A stretch of 64,000 bases of DNA from Doryteuthis pealeii (lineage: Eukaryota; Mollusca; Cephalopoda; Myopsida; Loliginidae), in the NCBI GenBank assembly GCA_023376005.1, contig CM042156.1:39619628-39683627 (forward strand). Reading direction: 5' to 3'. A program made the position numbers and the translations under genes. The notes under the pieces were generated by a model. It saw only the letters and a list, made by a program, of their open reading frames with translations, did not search any database and was not told the DNA's origin. Positions 45,628 through 55,884 of the stretch are shown here, piece by piece. The first letter of the stretch is position 1; the number at the start of each line of letters is the position of its first letter.

Positions 45628-45900
45628 GCTTCAACATCAAACTTAAAGGAATCTCGTTTAAAACTCTTAACATCCTGTTAAGAATTTTCTAAGCCCAGAG
45701 CATTCCTATAAGGATATATTAAAAACAATGGCTAAAAATGACTTTTGCATCTAAAGTTACCTGTTATTTCCCTTAAATCAAAGACTTCTAAATATGTTTA
45801 ATATTACATTTAAACAAAGGCTATCGTTTGGGATGTATTAGGAAAATGAATGAGACTTCCGGCTGGGTGGAATGAGGTGGTATAAGACTTTGAGTTTTAA
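45628..45900 (+). repeat. Dispersed repeat, partner of 396-655
   Basis: Blocks CTTAACATCCTGTTAAGAAT, AAAGTTACCTGTTATTTCC, CTTAAATCAAAGACTTCTAA and GGCTGGGTGGAATGAGG match the left-edge copy in inverse orientation. Confidence 0.65.
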
Positions 45901-46844
45901 CATGTCCAGTGTGATATGACCCACCAGTAGGTCAGTTCACACTAACAAAAAATATAGCACAATCCACCGGTAATCACACCATATTGAATGTGTTAAACAA
46001 ATTTGAATCCAAAGACCTGACGTTTCAACAGCCGTTTAGCTAAGATTAACTTGCACAGCGGGAGATTGTGGGCATTATTACAACTTATAAAAGTCTTTCA
46101 AAAGTTTATGTACAAGTTCTTAAAAATGTTACAGCAACATACGTTTTACAGAGATATACTTATATATGGAAGAAGTATTTAGTTTATCTGGAGAGTGTTA
46201 TTTTATAGCTTGTCAAAAATTGTTGAGCAGTACTCCCCAGATAAAATTAATATACTTGATAACTAAAGGGTAGCCTATAAAAGACTAACACCTAAAAAAA
46301 ATTGATCTTTTGAGTCATAGTCCAAGGAAATATATATTTTGTGAAAAATGTTTTAGATTGACTTCATTTTCACAGATACAAAGTTGCACCTTGATTAAAT
46401 TAAAAACAATAAAGTTGTGAATTTTTTTTGGATTCCCATACTTGTGACCTTGTGTCTCATCTATCTGTTGTGAATGGGTTCGGTAAATACTTAGATTTAT
46501 TACTGAACTGTTTCTGCCTACAAAAAATTATGTTGTATATAAGAGAACAAATAGATATTAAGTAAAAAATATAATAGTATATAATAGTGGAAATAGATGT
46601 TAAAAAAAAAAAAAAAAAAAAAATAAGAAATCAAAAATACTTACATCTATGGCTATTAAAAAAAAAAAAAAAAATTGAAGTGGGGGGGCAATGAAAGATT
46701 AACACTTAATATAAGGGAGGTAAGCACTGTTTTTGCGATCCTTTGGCACTAGGAGGAACAATAGAATTTTCAAAAATTTTCAAAAATAATTTAATTTCTT
46801 AATTCTATTTTAAGCAAATCATTTAAATAGTATTTCCATTATTA

Positions 46845-47045
46845 CCATATGTTTTGAGTAGTTTGAAAAATTTTGATTTATAATATAAAAAAAAATAAAA
46901 AAATAAAAATATTCATCAACTCCTTACCATATGTTTTTATATAATATAGTTGAATGTTTTGAGTAGTTTGAAAAATTTTGACTTATAATAAAAAAAATAA
47001 AAAATAAAAAAAAGATAAATAAAAATATTCATCAACTCCTAACCA
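46845..47045 (+). repeat. Two-unit tandem duplication
   Basis: The block GTTTTGAGTAGTTTGAAAAA ... AAATATTCATCAACTCC occurs twice in succession (about 46852-46925 and 46952-47038), with poly(A)/AAAT stretches inside. Confidence 0.75.
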
Positions 47046-47087
47046 TACCTTTTTACAATGAAAGGGGCTTCTCCTCATAGTGTAATG

Positions 47088-47213
47088 GTTAGCAAACTAG
47101 TCTCACAGATTCATTACTACTAAATAGTGAGTTTGATCCTCACTGGATGCCCCATATTTGTGATCTTGTGTCAGATCCTACCTGTAGCAAAATGGGTTGG
47201 GTAAATACTTACT
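47088..47213 (+). mobile_element. tRNA-derived SINE family S4
   Basis: Head CATAGTGTAATGGTTAGCAA, B-box GTTTGATCCTCAC, then TTGTGATCTTGTGTC and GGTTGGGTAAATACTTA. Partial copies at 46437-46495 and 47490-47577 show the same final blocks. The head is tRNA-like but not a tRNA gene. Confidence 0.65.
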
Positions 47214-47217
47214 ACGG

Positions 47218-47486
47218 AGGCGTGTGGTGTAATGGCTAGTCGTAGGAAACAGAGTTCAAATCCTAAACGAGGCTGTCTACATTTCACATAGTGCTAATAC
47301 CCTTGGGAAAGGTATGCATCCACCTGCTTTCCCTCCAGCTATGGGTAAATAGCAGGGTAGACTGGGTTGGTTAACCTTGGTAAGGCAACCTGTCTAGAAG
47401 GAAAACTCTGAATTCAAACCTGTTGAACTCCGCTTAAAAAATTGACCTTGTGTTCACATCCAGCTCATGTAGAGGGGGTTGGTAAA
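47218..47486 (+). mobile_element. tRNA-derived SINE family S3
   Basis: Head GGTGTAATGGCTAGTCG with B-box GAGTTCAAATCC. Body blocks are CCCTTGGGAAAGGTATGCAT, CTCCAGCTATGGGTAAATAG, AAGGCAACCTGTCTAG and TGAACTCCGCTTAAA. Minus-strand copies occur at 8303-8590 and 8703-8990, a further plus copy at about 47735-47930, and a tail at 1985-2130. Confidence 0.8.
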
Positions 47487-47734
47487 ATGTACTACTGAAT
47501 AGCAAGTTCGATCATTTCTCATATTTGCAACCTTGTGTTACATCGTACCTGTGGCAAACGGGTTCAGTAAATATCTACCTTTTTACCATGAAATTAATCT
47601 TAAGCTGAAGAATAGCTGAAAATGTTGTTTGTTATTTAACAGCTTCCAAGGTTGTTATATATTATAGGCAATAGTGATGTAGAAATGGGGATTCGCTGGC
47701 TGAAACTCTAGAGAGCAATCAAACAACTAACTGC

Positions 47735-47930
47735 TTAAGTTATAGGATATGGAGAGACATGTTTAAATCCCTGATGAGACTGTTTGCATTTTACATAGCA
47801 ATAATACCCTTGGGGAAAGGTATACATCAAACTATTCTCCCTCCAGCTAGGGGTAAATAGTAGGGCAGACTAGGCTCTCTAACGTTGGTTAGGCACCAGT
47901 CTAGGAGAAGGAAAACAGAATTCACTAAAA
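47735..47930 (+). mobile_element. SINE family S3, second copy
   Basis: Blocks AATACCCTTGGGGAAAGGTA, CTCCAGCTAGGGGTAAATAG and GGCACCAGTCTAGGAGAAGG follow the family order; the head is diverged. Confidence 0.65.
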
Positions 47931-48073
47931 AAGGAAACAAACAAACAAACAAACAAATAGAGTACTTTTAGGTTGTTTTTTTTTTTTTTTTTTACTCCCA
48001 CTTTCTGTCTTTTTAGTTTTTTTCATTTTTTTTTTTCTCTCTTTTTTTTCTTTATATGAATTTTTGATATTAG

Positions 48074-48129
48074 GAAGGGAATCATGGTGCTGAAGCAAGA
48101 CCCACCTATATTGGGCCCACAATCCATAC
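48074..48129 (+). CDS. Weak candidate exon upstream of the 49736 exon
   Basis: An AG at 48072-48073 follows a T-rich tract, and a GTGAGG donor lies at 48130. In one frame it reads KGIMVLKQDPPILGPQSI with one leftover base, which would join in phase to the 49736 exon. A second frame is also open, and reading through the donor reaches a TAA at 48142-48144. Local base composition is less AT-biased than its surroundings. No family match is recognised; it could equally be non-coding. Confidence 0.15.
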
Positions 48130-48744
48130 GTGAGGCTGATGATTGGATTGGATAAACGGAAAACCATACAAGAAGAAAAATCCTGAAGAGGAAGGGAGAG
48201 GAAAAAAAAAAATCTTCCTGCCCTGTTTGTTTTCTCTCTCTCTCTCTCTTTCTCACTCTACCTCCTCCTCCTTGAATTGTTGCCTCTGGCCCATTTCCCT
48301 ATACTGCTACTGTTGATGAGACAAGGTTCACTCAAAAAAAAAAAAAAAAAATAGCCCACCCAAGAATTTCCACTAAAGGGGAAGCGAGGGGAACACTAAA
48401 TGCCCCACTCCATTTGCTTCAATCTTAGGTCTGATTCCAATTATCTCGAAAACAAGGCATCTTCAACAACAGGTCTGAACAACACACCAGCAATTACGCC
48501 AATCCCTCATTGGATCGCTTCTCCCCCCCCCCCCAATCCCTCATTGGATCGCTTCTCCCCTCTCCCCCAAATCCCTCATTGGATCGCTTCTCCCTCATTT
48601 CTACATACCTGACCAAACCTGCCTTGACACACACACACACAAAGGAAATTCTCAGTTATGCCCTGCTCTGTTCAACATCAGAAGTACTGAGTACTTACCC
48701 TCTCCCCAGACTTCAATTCTGTCCATTTGCCCATATTTTTTTCT

Positions 48745-48825
48745 CCAGCCTTTATTCCTTTTCTTTCTCTCTGTCATTTTGCATCCCCCACTCTCAACCA
48801 TCTGTCCCTTAGCCCCTCTCTCTCT

Positions 48826-48856
<31 letters not shown>

Positions 48857-49440
48857 AAACCCACTGTCTTTTTACCCTCCTTGCTTGCTCTCTGTCACTT
48901 TGCCTCTCTCTCGCTATCCACTTCTATCCTTCTGATTTCTCCTTTCTCTCTTTCTCCTTTCTCTCTTTCTCTCTGTCTCTCTTCTCTTTCTTCTTTCTCT
49001 TTCTCTTTCTCTCTTTCTCCTTTCTTTCTCTTTCTCCTTCTCTCTCTTCTCTCTTTCTTTCTCTCTTTCTTCTCTTTCTCTTTCTTTCTCTTTCTCCTTT
49101 CTTCTCTTTCTCCTTTCTTTCTCTTTCTCTTTCTTTTCTTTCTCTTTCTTTCTCTTTCTCCTCTTTCTTTCTTTCTCCTTTCTTTCTCTTTCTTTCTCTC
49201 TTTCTCTTTCTTTCTCTTTCTCCTTTCTTTCTCTTTCTCCTTTCTTTCTCTTTCTCCTTCTTTCTCTTTCTCCTTTCTTTCCTTTCTCCTTCTCTTTCTC
49301 TTTCTTTCTCTTTCTCCCTCTTTCTCCTTTCTTTTCTTCTTTTCTTTCTCTTTCTCCTTTCTTTCTCCTTTCTTTCTCTTCTCTCCCCCTATTCCTTTTC
49401 TCTTCTCTCTCCCTATTCCTTTTCTTTCATTCTTTCTCCA
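48745..49440 (+). repeat. Polypyrimidine tract, 0.7 kb of CTTT/CTCC
   Basis: Almost uninterrupted C/T on the plus strand, mainly TTTCTCTTTCTCC-type motifs. The 242- and 255-codon frames here (48727-49455 and 48779-49546) encode only Ser/Leu/Phe runs and are not genes. Such tracts can form triplex (H-DNA). It lies about 300 bases upstream of the candidate exon at 49736. Confidence 0.9.
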
Positions 49441-49735
49441 TCCCCCAACACTTAGTTTCCTCTCTTCCCCACACTTTTGCCTTCCTCCTTACCCACCAAT
49501 TTCAATCCTTGTCACTTCACTGATTTTTTTTATTATTTTTGAATAATACAACCAGTGACAGTTCAACTTTCTTGATTTTAATATAAAAAAATAAATAAAA
49601 TTAAAATAAAATAAAAACAAATATTGGAATGGGATTTGTTTTGTTTGCTGTTAATTTTCTTCACTGGATAATAATGAGAATAAAATATTTGAAAGATTAT
49701 TTTTCTTCTCTGTATTTAACTTTTCTCATTTTCAG

Positions 49736-49804
49736 CCAAAATAAATAAATTGGATGATGTTTTAGAAATTAGACATTTGTTTAAACAACCTTATGATATC
49801 ACAG
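49736..49804 (+). CDS. Candidate internal exon of an unrecognised gene (69 nt, phase 1-1)
   Basis: Seen: a long pyrimidine tract and TTTTCAG end at 49735, and a GTAGG donor follows at 49805. Of the three frames only the one needing one base from the previous exon is open. It reads (x)KINKLDDVLEIRHLF then KQPYDIT and a split final codon. The length is exactly 23 codons, the usual arrangement for a symmetric exon, and the amphipathic, charged composition looks protein-like. I do not recognise the family. No confident neighbouring exon was found, so it may belong to a long-intron gene extending beyond the window, or be a chance open stretch. Confidence 0.4.
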
Positions 49805-50161
49805 GTAGGATTTCTTAAAGAAATATCCCAACAATTTTCAATTTTTCTTTTGATTACACACACACACACACATATATATATAGTGATGCAGTAATACAAC
49901 TTTTTATATGTAGGTAATGTTTGTTACCAATACTCTACCTCTCGCTCACTAAACTGTTACCAGCATTTTCTTTTCTTTCGTTAAAAAAAACAAAAACATT
50001 TCTGACAGGAGGGGAATATTTGATTATATTTCATCATATTTTTTTAAATCTAAAATTTGAGTGATTTTGGCAGCCTGTATGTTATGTGTATAAAATTAGA
50101 AAGATAGATTTTCAGTGGTCAGAAAATAATGCTAATATCACACACACACACACACACACAC

Positions 50162-50550
50162 GAGGTAGTCAAAAAGTAATGCCATTTTGTTGAGAACAGG
50201 TATAAATACCAACACAAGAACATGTATCATACATCAAAATGAAGCTAGTCCTTTGTGGATCTCATCCCTACTTCTCCATAGAGTCACCGATTCTCTCAAT
50301 AGCAATGTTCCACCTTCAAATGAGAGCATGTATCCCTGCCCTGTAAAATTCTGTTGACTGTTCTTTGAGCCACTTCTTCACTACAGATATCACTTACTCA
50401 TCACTATCATCTCTTCGGCCCCATGAAAGAGGGTTTGAGAGGCAAACATTATTTCCAGAGGACCAGCTTCATTTTGATATATGATCATGTTCCTGTGTTG
50501 GTAATTATACCTGTCCTAAACAAAATGGCATTACTTTTTGACTCACCCTT
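50162..50550 (-). mobile_element. Internally deleted mariner-type element
   Basis: Terminal inverted repeats are about 90 bp, with outer GTCAAAAAGTAATGCCATTT on the left and its complement ending at 50550. The minus-strand interior still reads VVKKWLKEQSTEFYRAGIHA, then a stop and RWNIAIERIGD, resembling the C-terminus of mariner transposases. The catalytic region is gone. A shorter fragment of the same family lies at 55822-55875. Confidence 0.75.
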
Positions 50551-50998
50551 GTATATATTGTGAATATATTTTTGGTACAACAATTTTTAAAAATGGAATT
50601 ACATTTAACTTTTTTGCCTACCAAATTTCACAGCTGTACCAAATTTTCTTGATATTTTTTACCTGTATGAAGAGGTATTCCAAATTCACCTCAGAACCCA
50701 TTCTATTCAAATAAAATCTTATTATTATTGTAATCTGAGTCCATCTTCTCAATTAGAAGTAATACGTGCCAGAGACACTGCCAATGGTTTACAATAGGAT
50801 TGCAGTGGTGGGAGAGCCACTGTGGTTGGCTTAAAGTAGGCCAAGGGTTAATATAAAATACACTTCAGGATCCTTTTATCAAATTCATTTTCAAAAGAAA
50901 TCTCATGACTTAATCACATATCATTATCTTTTGAAAATGATTTGGTTGAAAGCATCCTAAAGTTTATTTTATATTAAATATGATCCCCATTTAAAAAT

Positions 50999-51040
<42 letters not shown>

Positions 51041-51112
51041 ATATTCATGTTGTATTTTAGGTGGTCTCCGTATGCTTCTCTCGGTATATATATTTTTTTT
51101 AAAATGTTTTTT

Positions 51113-51330
51113 TTTAAATTGGGCGTTATTATGAAGCATTAAAAATGTATAAATGAATGAACTCGATATTATGGAGTATTGGATTCACTTATTTCTTAAT
51201 TATTTTTTTGTCATAAATTTTCAGGTTCGTTAGAGACCCTTTGTCAAATGTTATTACTGTTTAACGGTTTTTTTTGTCTCTGTTGTTATCGACAGTGGCA
51301 GCTTCATAATAACGCCCAAATTAAAAAAAA
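51113..51330. mobile_element. Inverted-repeat MITE
   Basis: AAATTGGGCGTTATTATGAA at the left and TTCATAATAACGCCCAAATT at the right, about 170 bp apart, flanked by T- and A-runs. No coding potential. Confidence 0.7.
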
Positions 51331-51699
51331 ATTATATATATAATATAATGAATTTTTTATATTGTAACAAGGAAAATCAAGTGCTCGATTACAATTGTAA
51401 GAGCTATATTTATTATGATCAATACATTCAATGCCTTTTTATTACTGTTGGTTTCAAAGTATTAGCTGCTTCTCATCAGACAAATCACTTTGGAAATAAC
51501 ATCCAAATGAATATCCATTATGTATAGTGTTGAGCAGTTCTGTACAACAATGACACAAGATCAACCATTTACAAAAAAAAAAAAAAAAAAATAAAATTAT
51601 TTTCTAAGTGTTATTTTTAACATCGTGCATGCATGAATGAGGGGTGACACAAGGTGAACAAAGCGAGAACATTTCTCTGAATGTTTGAAATGAGGCTTG

Positions 51700-51975
51700 A
51701 AGATTAGTATTATCTGTGTTATTCGGGCTATTGTCCCCATCTTCATTGTTATTTGTACAACGTTTCGGCCGATATGCCCTCCGGCCTTCTTCAGGTATTT
51801 CTTGTCGGACTCGGGAACCTTCTCGGATTACGACAAGAAAGTTCCCGAGTTCGAAAAGAAGGTTCCCGAGTCCGACAAGATATACCTGAAGAAGGCCGGA
51901 GGGCATATCGGCCGAAACGTTGTACAAATAACAATGAAGATGAGGACAATAGTCCGAATAACACAGATAATACTA
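51700..51975. mobile_element. Foldback family F, copy with extra central repeats
   Basis: Arms as at 35.7 kb (CGATATGCCCTCCGGCCTTC and GAAGGCCGGAGGGCATATCG). The centre carries an extra GACAAGAAAGTTCCCGAGTT block. Arms are almost perfectly complementary, suggesting the youngest copy. Confidence 0.85.
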
Positions 51976-52436
51976 AAGCGAGAACAGTTTCACCTTTCAT
52001 GCAGCAAATATTTTTGGTTGCTTCCACAGTGTTATGGCCCAATTGAAACTTGTAAAGCATAAGTTCCCAAATTAAACAACATTGCATGTTCTGTCTGTGT
52101 GACTTTGTGCATTGCTTCCCTTCATGTGTTTTGATTTCAATGTGTCAGTGCAACAAATATCATGATTACTATCAACCCTAATGGCTACCTCCTATCGCTT
52201 GAACTGCTTCAGTCATGTGATATACATGCTGCAAACTAACATGTACCAAAACATTGCAAAACTTTTGACTCCTCTAGTATTAAATAAAATACAAAATTGT
52301 ATTTGTGTGTGTGTGTGTGTATATATATGTGTGTATATGTATGTATTATTTATATATATATATAATATATATATATATATATGAATAAGATTTTTGGATG
52401 TTTGTTTTTTAGAAGCATTGTTGAATAAAGTATATA

Positions 52437-52572
52437 TTATTATTTATATTTTTGCTTGAAGGCAATTTCAATGCATGTATCGCATAAACTTGTTTATTTC
52501 TATAAAGTATCGAAGTTTATGTGATACATGCATTGTAATTGCCTTCAAGCAAAAATATAAATAAATAATATG
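52437..52572. mobile_element. Palindromic element
   Basis: Left ATATTTTTGCTTGAAGGCAA and GCATGTATCGCATAAACTT; right AAGTTTATGTGATACATGCA and TTGCCTTCAAGCAAAAATAT. The loop is about 20 bases. Confidence 0.75.
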
Positions 52573-52797
52573 TATAAATAGAAAGGTATGAAAAACACAC
52601 ATTGTTGTTAAAATGAATATATTTTTATATCATTTTCGTTGCTTCTCTCTTGAGGAGTCCGAATTAAAAATATTTATATCTAAACGGACCTATTTATCAT
52701 TATGCTCTGATGATGATTTTTTATAAATCAAAATATTGTCAATATTAGCAACAAAAATAATATATTCATTTTAACAAAAATGTGTTTTTCATACCTT

Positions 52798-52808
<11 letters not shown>
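52573..52808. mobile_element. Inverted-repeat MITE next to the previous palindrome
   Basis: TATAAATAGAAAGGTATGAA and TTAAAATGAATATATTTTTA on the left; TATTCATTTTAACAAAAATG and TTCATACCTTTCTATTTATA on the right. It is followed by a TA microsatellite and Helitron family B. Confidence 0.75.
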
Positions 52809-52848
<40 letters not shown>

Positions 52849-52851
<3 letters not shown>

Positions 52852-54342
52852 ATTATACTAAAGCTGAGATTTTCACCTTTCAATCTCTAATGGCTTTTTT
52901 CCTAGTGAGCTAAATGACATGAAATTTATACTAAATTATTCCTCATCATTACTAAATGTTTGAAAAAATTCCACTTTAATTGGTTCTAATTAGTCGTAAT
53001 TTGTAATTAAATCAAAAACTCACCCGACTCTCTCTTAAATATCTGGTGCAATTTTCACCCTTCGCTAATATTGTCTAGAGAGTTAAGACAGAGCAGTGTC
53101 TGTGAAAAAACTTTATCAGCTGAAAAAATCAGGGATAAGTTTATTTTGTAAAATACGGATTTTACTTCATCTTTGGCGACCATGTTTACGATATATTTTA
53201 GCAAAATTGTCCGAAAAAATAGTTTAAAATGTATTAAAAAATAAATTGCATATGTAATATTATTTTTCTTTTTCTGTTTTTTTTTTTCTTTTTTATACTG
53301 ATGCTCATTATGTTACTACTTTTCGCTGTAGACAAAAAAAATTGACCTTAAATAATTGCAACATTTTGGCAGTGCCTATTTTTTGCTTATTTTACTGGCC
53401 CTCTAAATATTTCTACTTTGAATTCAAGTAATGTTAAAAATAACAATAGATTTGGCACAAAAATTTATATTCTTTTACATCTATATTTTGTGAAGGATAA
53501 AGATACAAAAAATTCTTCTAAATGAAAAATATAGATACCGTCTAATGACTGTGGGCAAAAATGTAAATTTTTACAAAATTTAAAAAAAATAATTATAGGA
53601 AATGATGAAGGTCAATTTGACTATCATGAATTTTTTCCAAAGTGGAAAAATGGCATTTTCCACTTTCAATTGTTAAAACATAAAACTGTAACCCTAACCA
53701 CAAACCCAACCTTAAAACTAACCCTAACCCTAACAAGATTAAAATCTTGTCAAGTACCATTTTAAGAAATTAGATTTAAGATAGATTGTTTTAAAGTTTG
53801 TTTGAATTGCACAAATACTTTTTAAGCAATTACTTTTTAGATTGCTTGTCAAAACTATTTTAATCTTTTAGTTTTTAGATAGTTTGAAATATATTTAAAT
53901 ATATTTCAAATATATTTGCTGACAAAATAGCCTGTGGTCTATTTTATTAGAACTGGTAAAATAAGCCTAAAAGTAAGTCTATTTTACTGAAACCGGCTAT
54001 CTAGCCTATTCAAAAAATTTATATCAAATTACAGAATTAGATTGTTTTATTTCTAAATAAATGTAAATAAAATAAATAGGAAACTTAATCTTTGTAAATG
54101 AAGAGATTTTCAGCCGTATGATATGGCAGACAAATCTAAGCATCTACACATGCGTAAAACTGACGTAGGTAAATTATAGAAATTCCAAAAAAGTACAACC
54201 CTCATTTTTTGTGTCTATTCTCAATAAAATCCAACATATTTGGACACTTTTGGAAAACTTTAAATTGACGAAATCTTGTGATTTTCTTTCAACAATCCAA
54301 CCTGAGCTCAATGGGTGACCCAACGGGTCATTTTTTTTCTAG
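52849..54342 (+). mobile_element. Helitron-like element, family B (about 1.5 kb)
   Basis: The 3' end at 54342 has the hairpin TGACCC-AAC-GGGTCA, eight T residues and CTAG, followed by T in a TA repeat. The 5' side starts directly after a TA run at about 52849 with TTTTATTATACTAAAG, similar to family A's TCTTATTATAATGG but lacking a clear TC. No Rep/helicase ORF is visible; the interior is AT-rich with a short telomere-like patch at 53687-53735. The 5' boundary is uncertain. Confidence 0.5.
53687..53735 (+). repeat. Telomere-like interstitial patch
   Basis: GTAACCCTAACC and AACTAACCCTAACCCTAAC contain a few degenerate CCCTAA units inside Helitron family B. Too short and imperfect to be a true telomeric array. 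Confidence 0.6.
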
Positions 54343-54639
54343 TATATATATATATTGTGTGTGTGAGTAAGCGAAAATGGAATTAGATCTGACAATTTGA
54401 AAAAAGCTAAAAAGAAAAACAATAGTACAGATTGTGCTAACATGCGCATGTTTAGACATTATAATGTTAATACAATGTAATCTAAATGAAATTATTTAAA
54501 AAATAAAATAGAACAATAATAGAAGGCATTGTATAAACCATTCGTCTTCTTCAGTATGCCTGTATGTTTGTTTCTACAATGGGCGAATGCACTTTCTTTT
54601 ATAAAGGAAAATTGGCAGAGACCAACAAAGACTAAAGTT

Positions 54640-54865
54640 CAATAAAATCAACACCTTATTTTTGTTTGAGAGGAGGTTAAAAAAATCTCCACTATAAATC
54701 TTAAAAGAAATTCATCAACCAAAAAGAAATAACTGTAATTTTATTCTTTACAAATTCCCTTAAATAGTTAAATTAGGAAAATTAAGCAATGAAAGCCGGA
54801 AGTGATAGGAAGTGCTAGCATCCAAGCTGTTCTTTTCTTTGATTATAACCCCTCTGTTTCAAATT
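54640..54865 (+). mobile_element. Helitron family A, partial copy 4
   Basis: Internal segment only, in the same orientation as copy 2 (blocks GGTTATAATC-complement, AATAGTTAAATTAGGAAAATT and CCCCTCTGTTTCAAAT). The 3' hairpin/CTAG end is missing. It lies about 1 kb from, and inverted relative to, partial copy 5, to which it is closest in sequence. Confidence 0.6.
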
Positions 54866-55324
54866 ATTTGTTTAAATTATCCCACTGAGGAAATATTGGC
54901 GCTCTTCCAATATGTGATCTATTGAAGGTTTGTGATCTACTATTGATCTACTATTCATGGCATGTGATCTAATAGGAAAAAAGAAGACGGGATTTAGGAT
55001 TAGTTTAACGGGAAAATAATGGGTAGTTAATGGGTAGATACATATTGGATTAGAAACCATTCAGTAGATCACATATTGGAAGAACACCGAAATGTCTGGT
55101 GATGTACAAAAAATTATGATAAGACTGAGTTTCAGTTATTACTTACTGAACATTTACATTTAAAAAATACACTTAAGGATGGAACCTGGGTGGCTGAGCA
55201 CTTTGGCCCTTAGTTGGGCTAGACGGTCGGTCGGAGAGGCCCCCTTCGATCAATCTGCTGATCACGTTGAGCCCTAGCACCTATATGATTGCCCCAACCC
55301 TATTGCCCTTATGGCAAACCCCAA

Positions 55325-55545
55325 CCCTTTTTATCATATGGGTGCTAGAAAGCAATGAAAAAGTTTTCATGGGTATGATGTTAAACTCTATCTGATGGTG
55401 AGGTTCCAGTTCTGGAGAATGGGGAGCACCCCTTTATCACCATTGCTCCCAGGTCCACTCTGACCCGGAGTGGTAGTACCTGTTAGGGTCCCATCTATGG
55501 GTTGAATAGAATAAAAATTGTTTTAAAAAAAATTTTCTACCAAAC
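55325..55545 (+). mobile_element. Repeat family S2, copy lacking the tail
   Basis: It opens with TTATCATATGGGTGCTAGAA, also found at 17820 next to another S2 copy, and contains GATGGTGAGGTTCCAGTTC and CTGTTAGGGTCCCATCTATG. The common tail is not present within it. Confidence 0.7.
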
Positions 55546-55884
55546 TATCACTTATAACAAACTTGAACTTTACCCTATAAACTTATTCCTTAAACTGATT
55601 TCCAATCCACAAACAACCTACTGTCAAAATCAATAAAAATCCTTGGAAAAAAAAAAACATTACAATAAATTTGACCATCCCTCACAACCTACCACTTGGT
55701 ATAAAATAACCCTGGATGGGTTGACATGCTATTAAAGTCAATCAATCAATCAATCTAAAAAATAGTTCAACTCACTACAATTCATTTAAAAAAATTAAAA
55801 TGAATAATGGAAATATTTTTTGATGTAGTGAAGAAGTGGCTTTACTTTCTGACTCACCCTCACCCTCACCCTCACACGTTAAAC

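Noticed and set aside
48727..49546. Two overlapping frames of 242 and 255 codons, the longest in the window
   Set aside because: They consist of Ser/Leu/Phe runs read from a C/T tract; low complexity, no motif.
51061..51083. Possible 23-nt micro-exon in phase after the 49736 exon
   Set aside because: The GT donor is part of a TA repeat and the segment abuts a MITE; too short to trust.
51697..52087. Three overlapping frames of about 100-120 codons on both strands
   Set aside because: Created by the palindromic foldback element; the same peptides recur at 35.7 kb.
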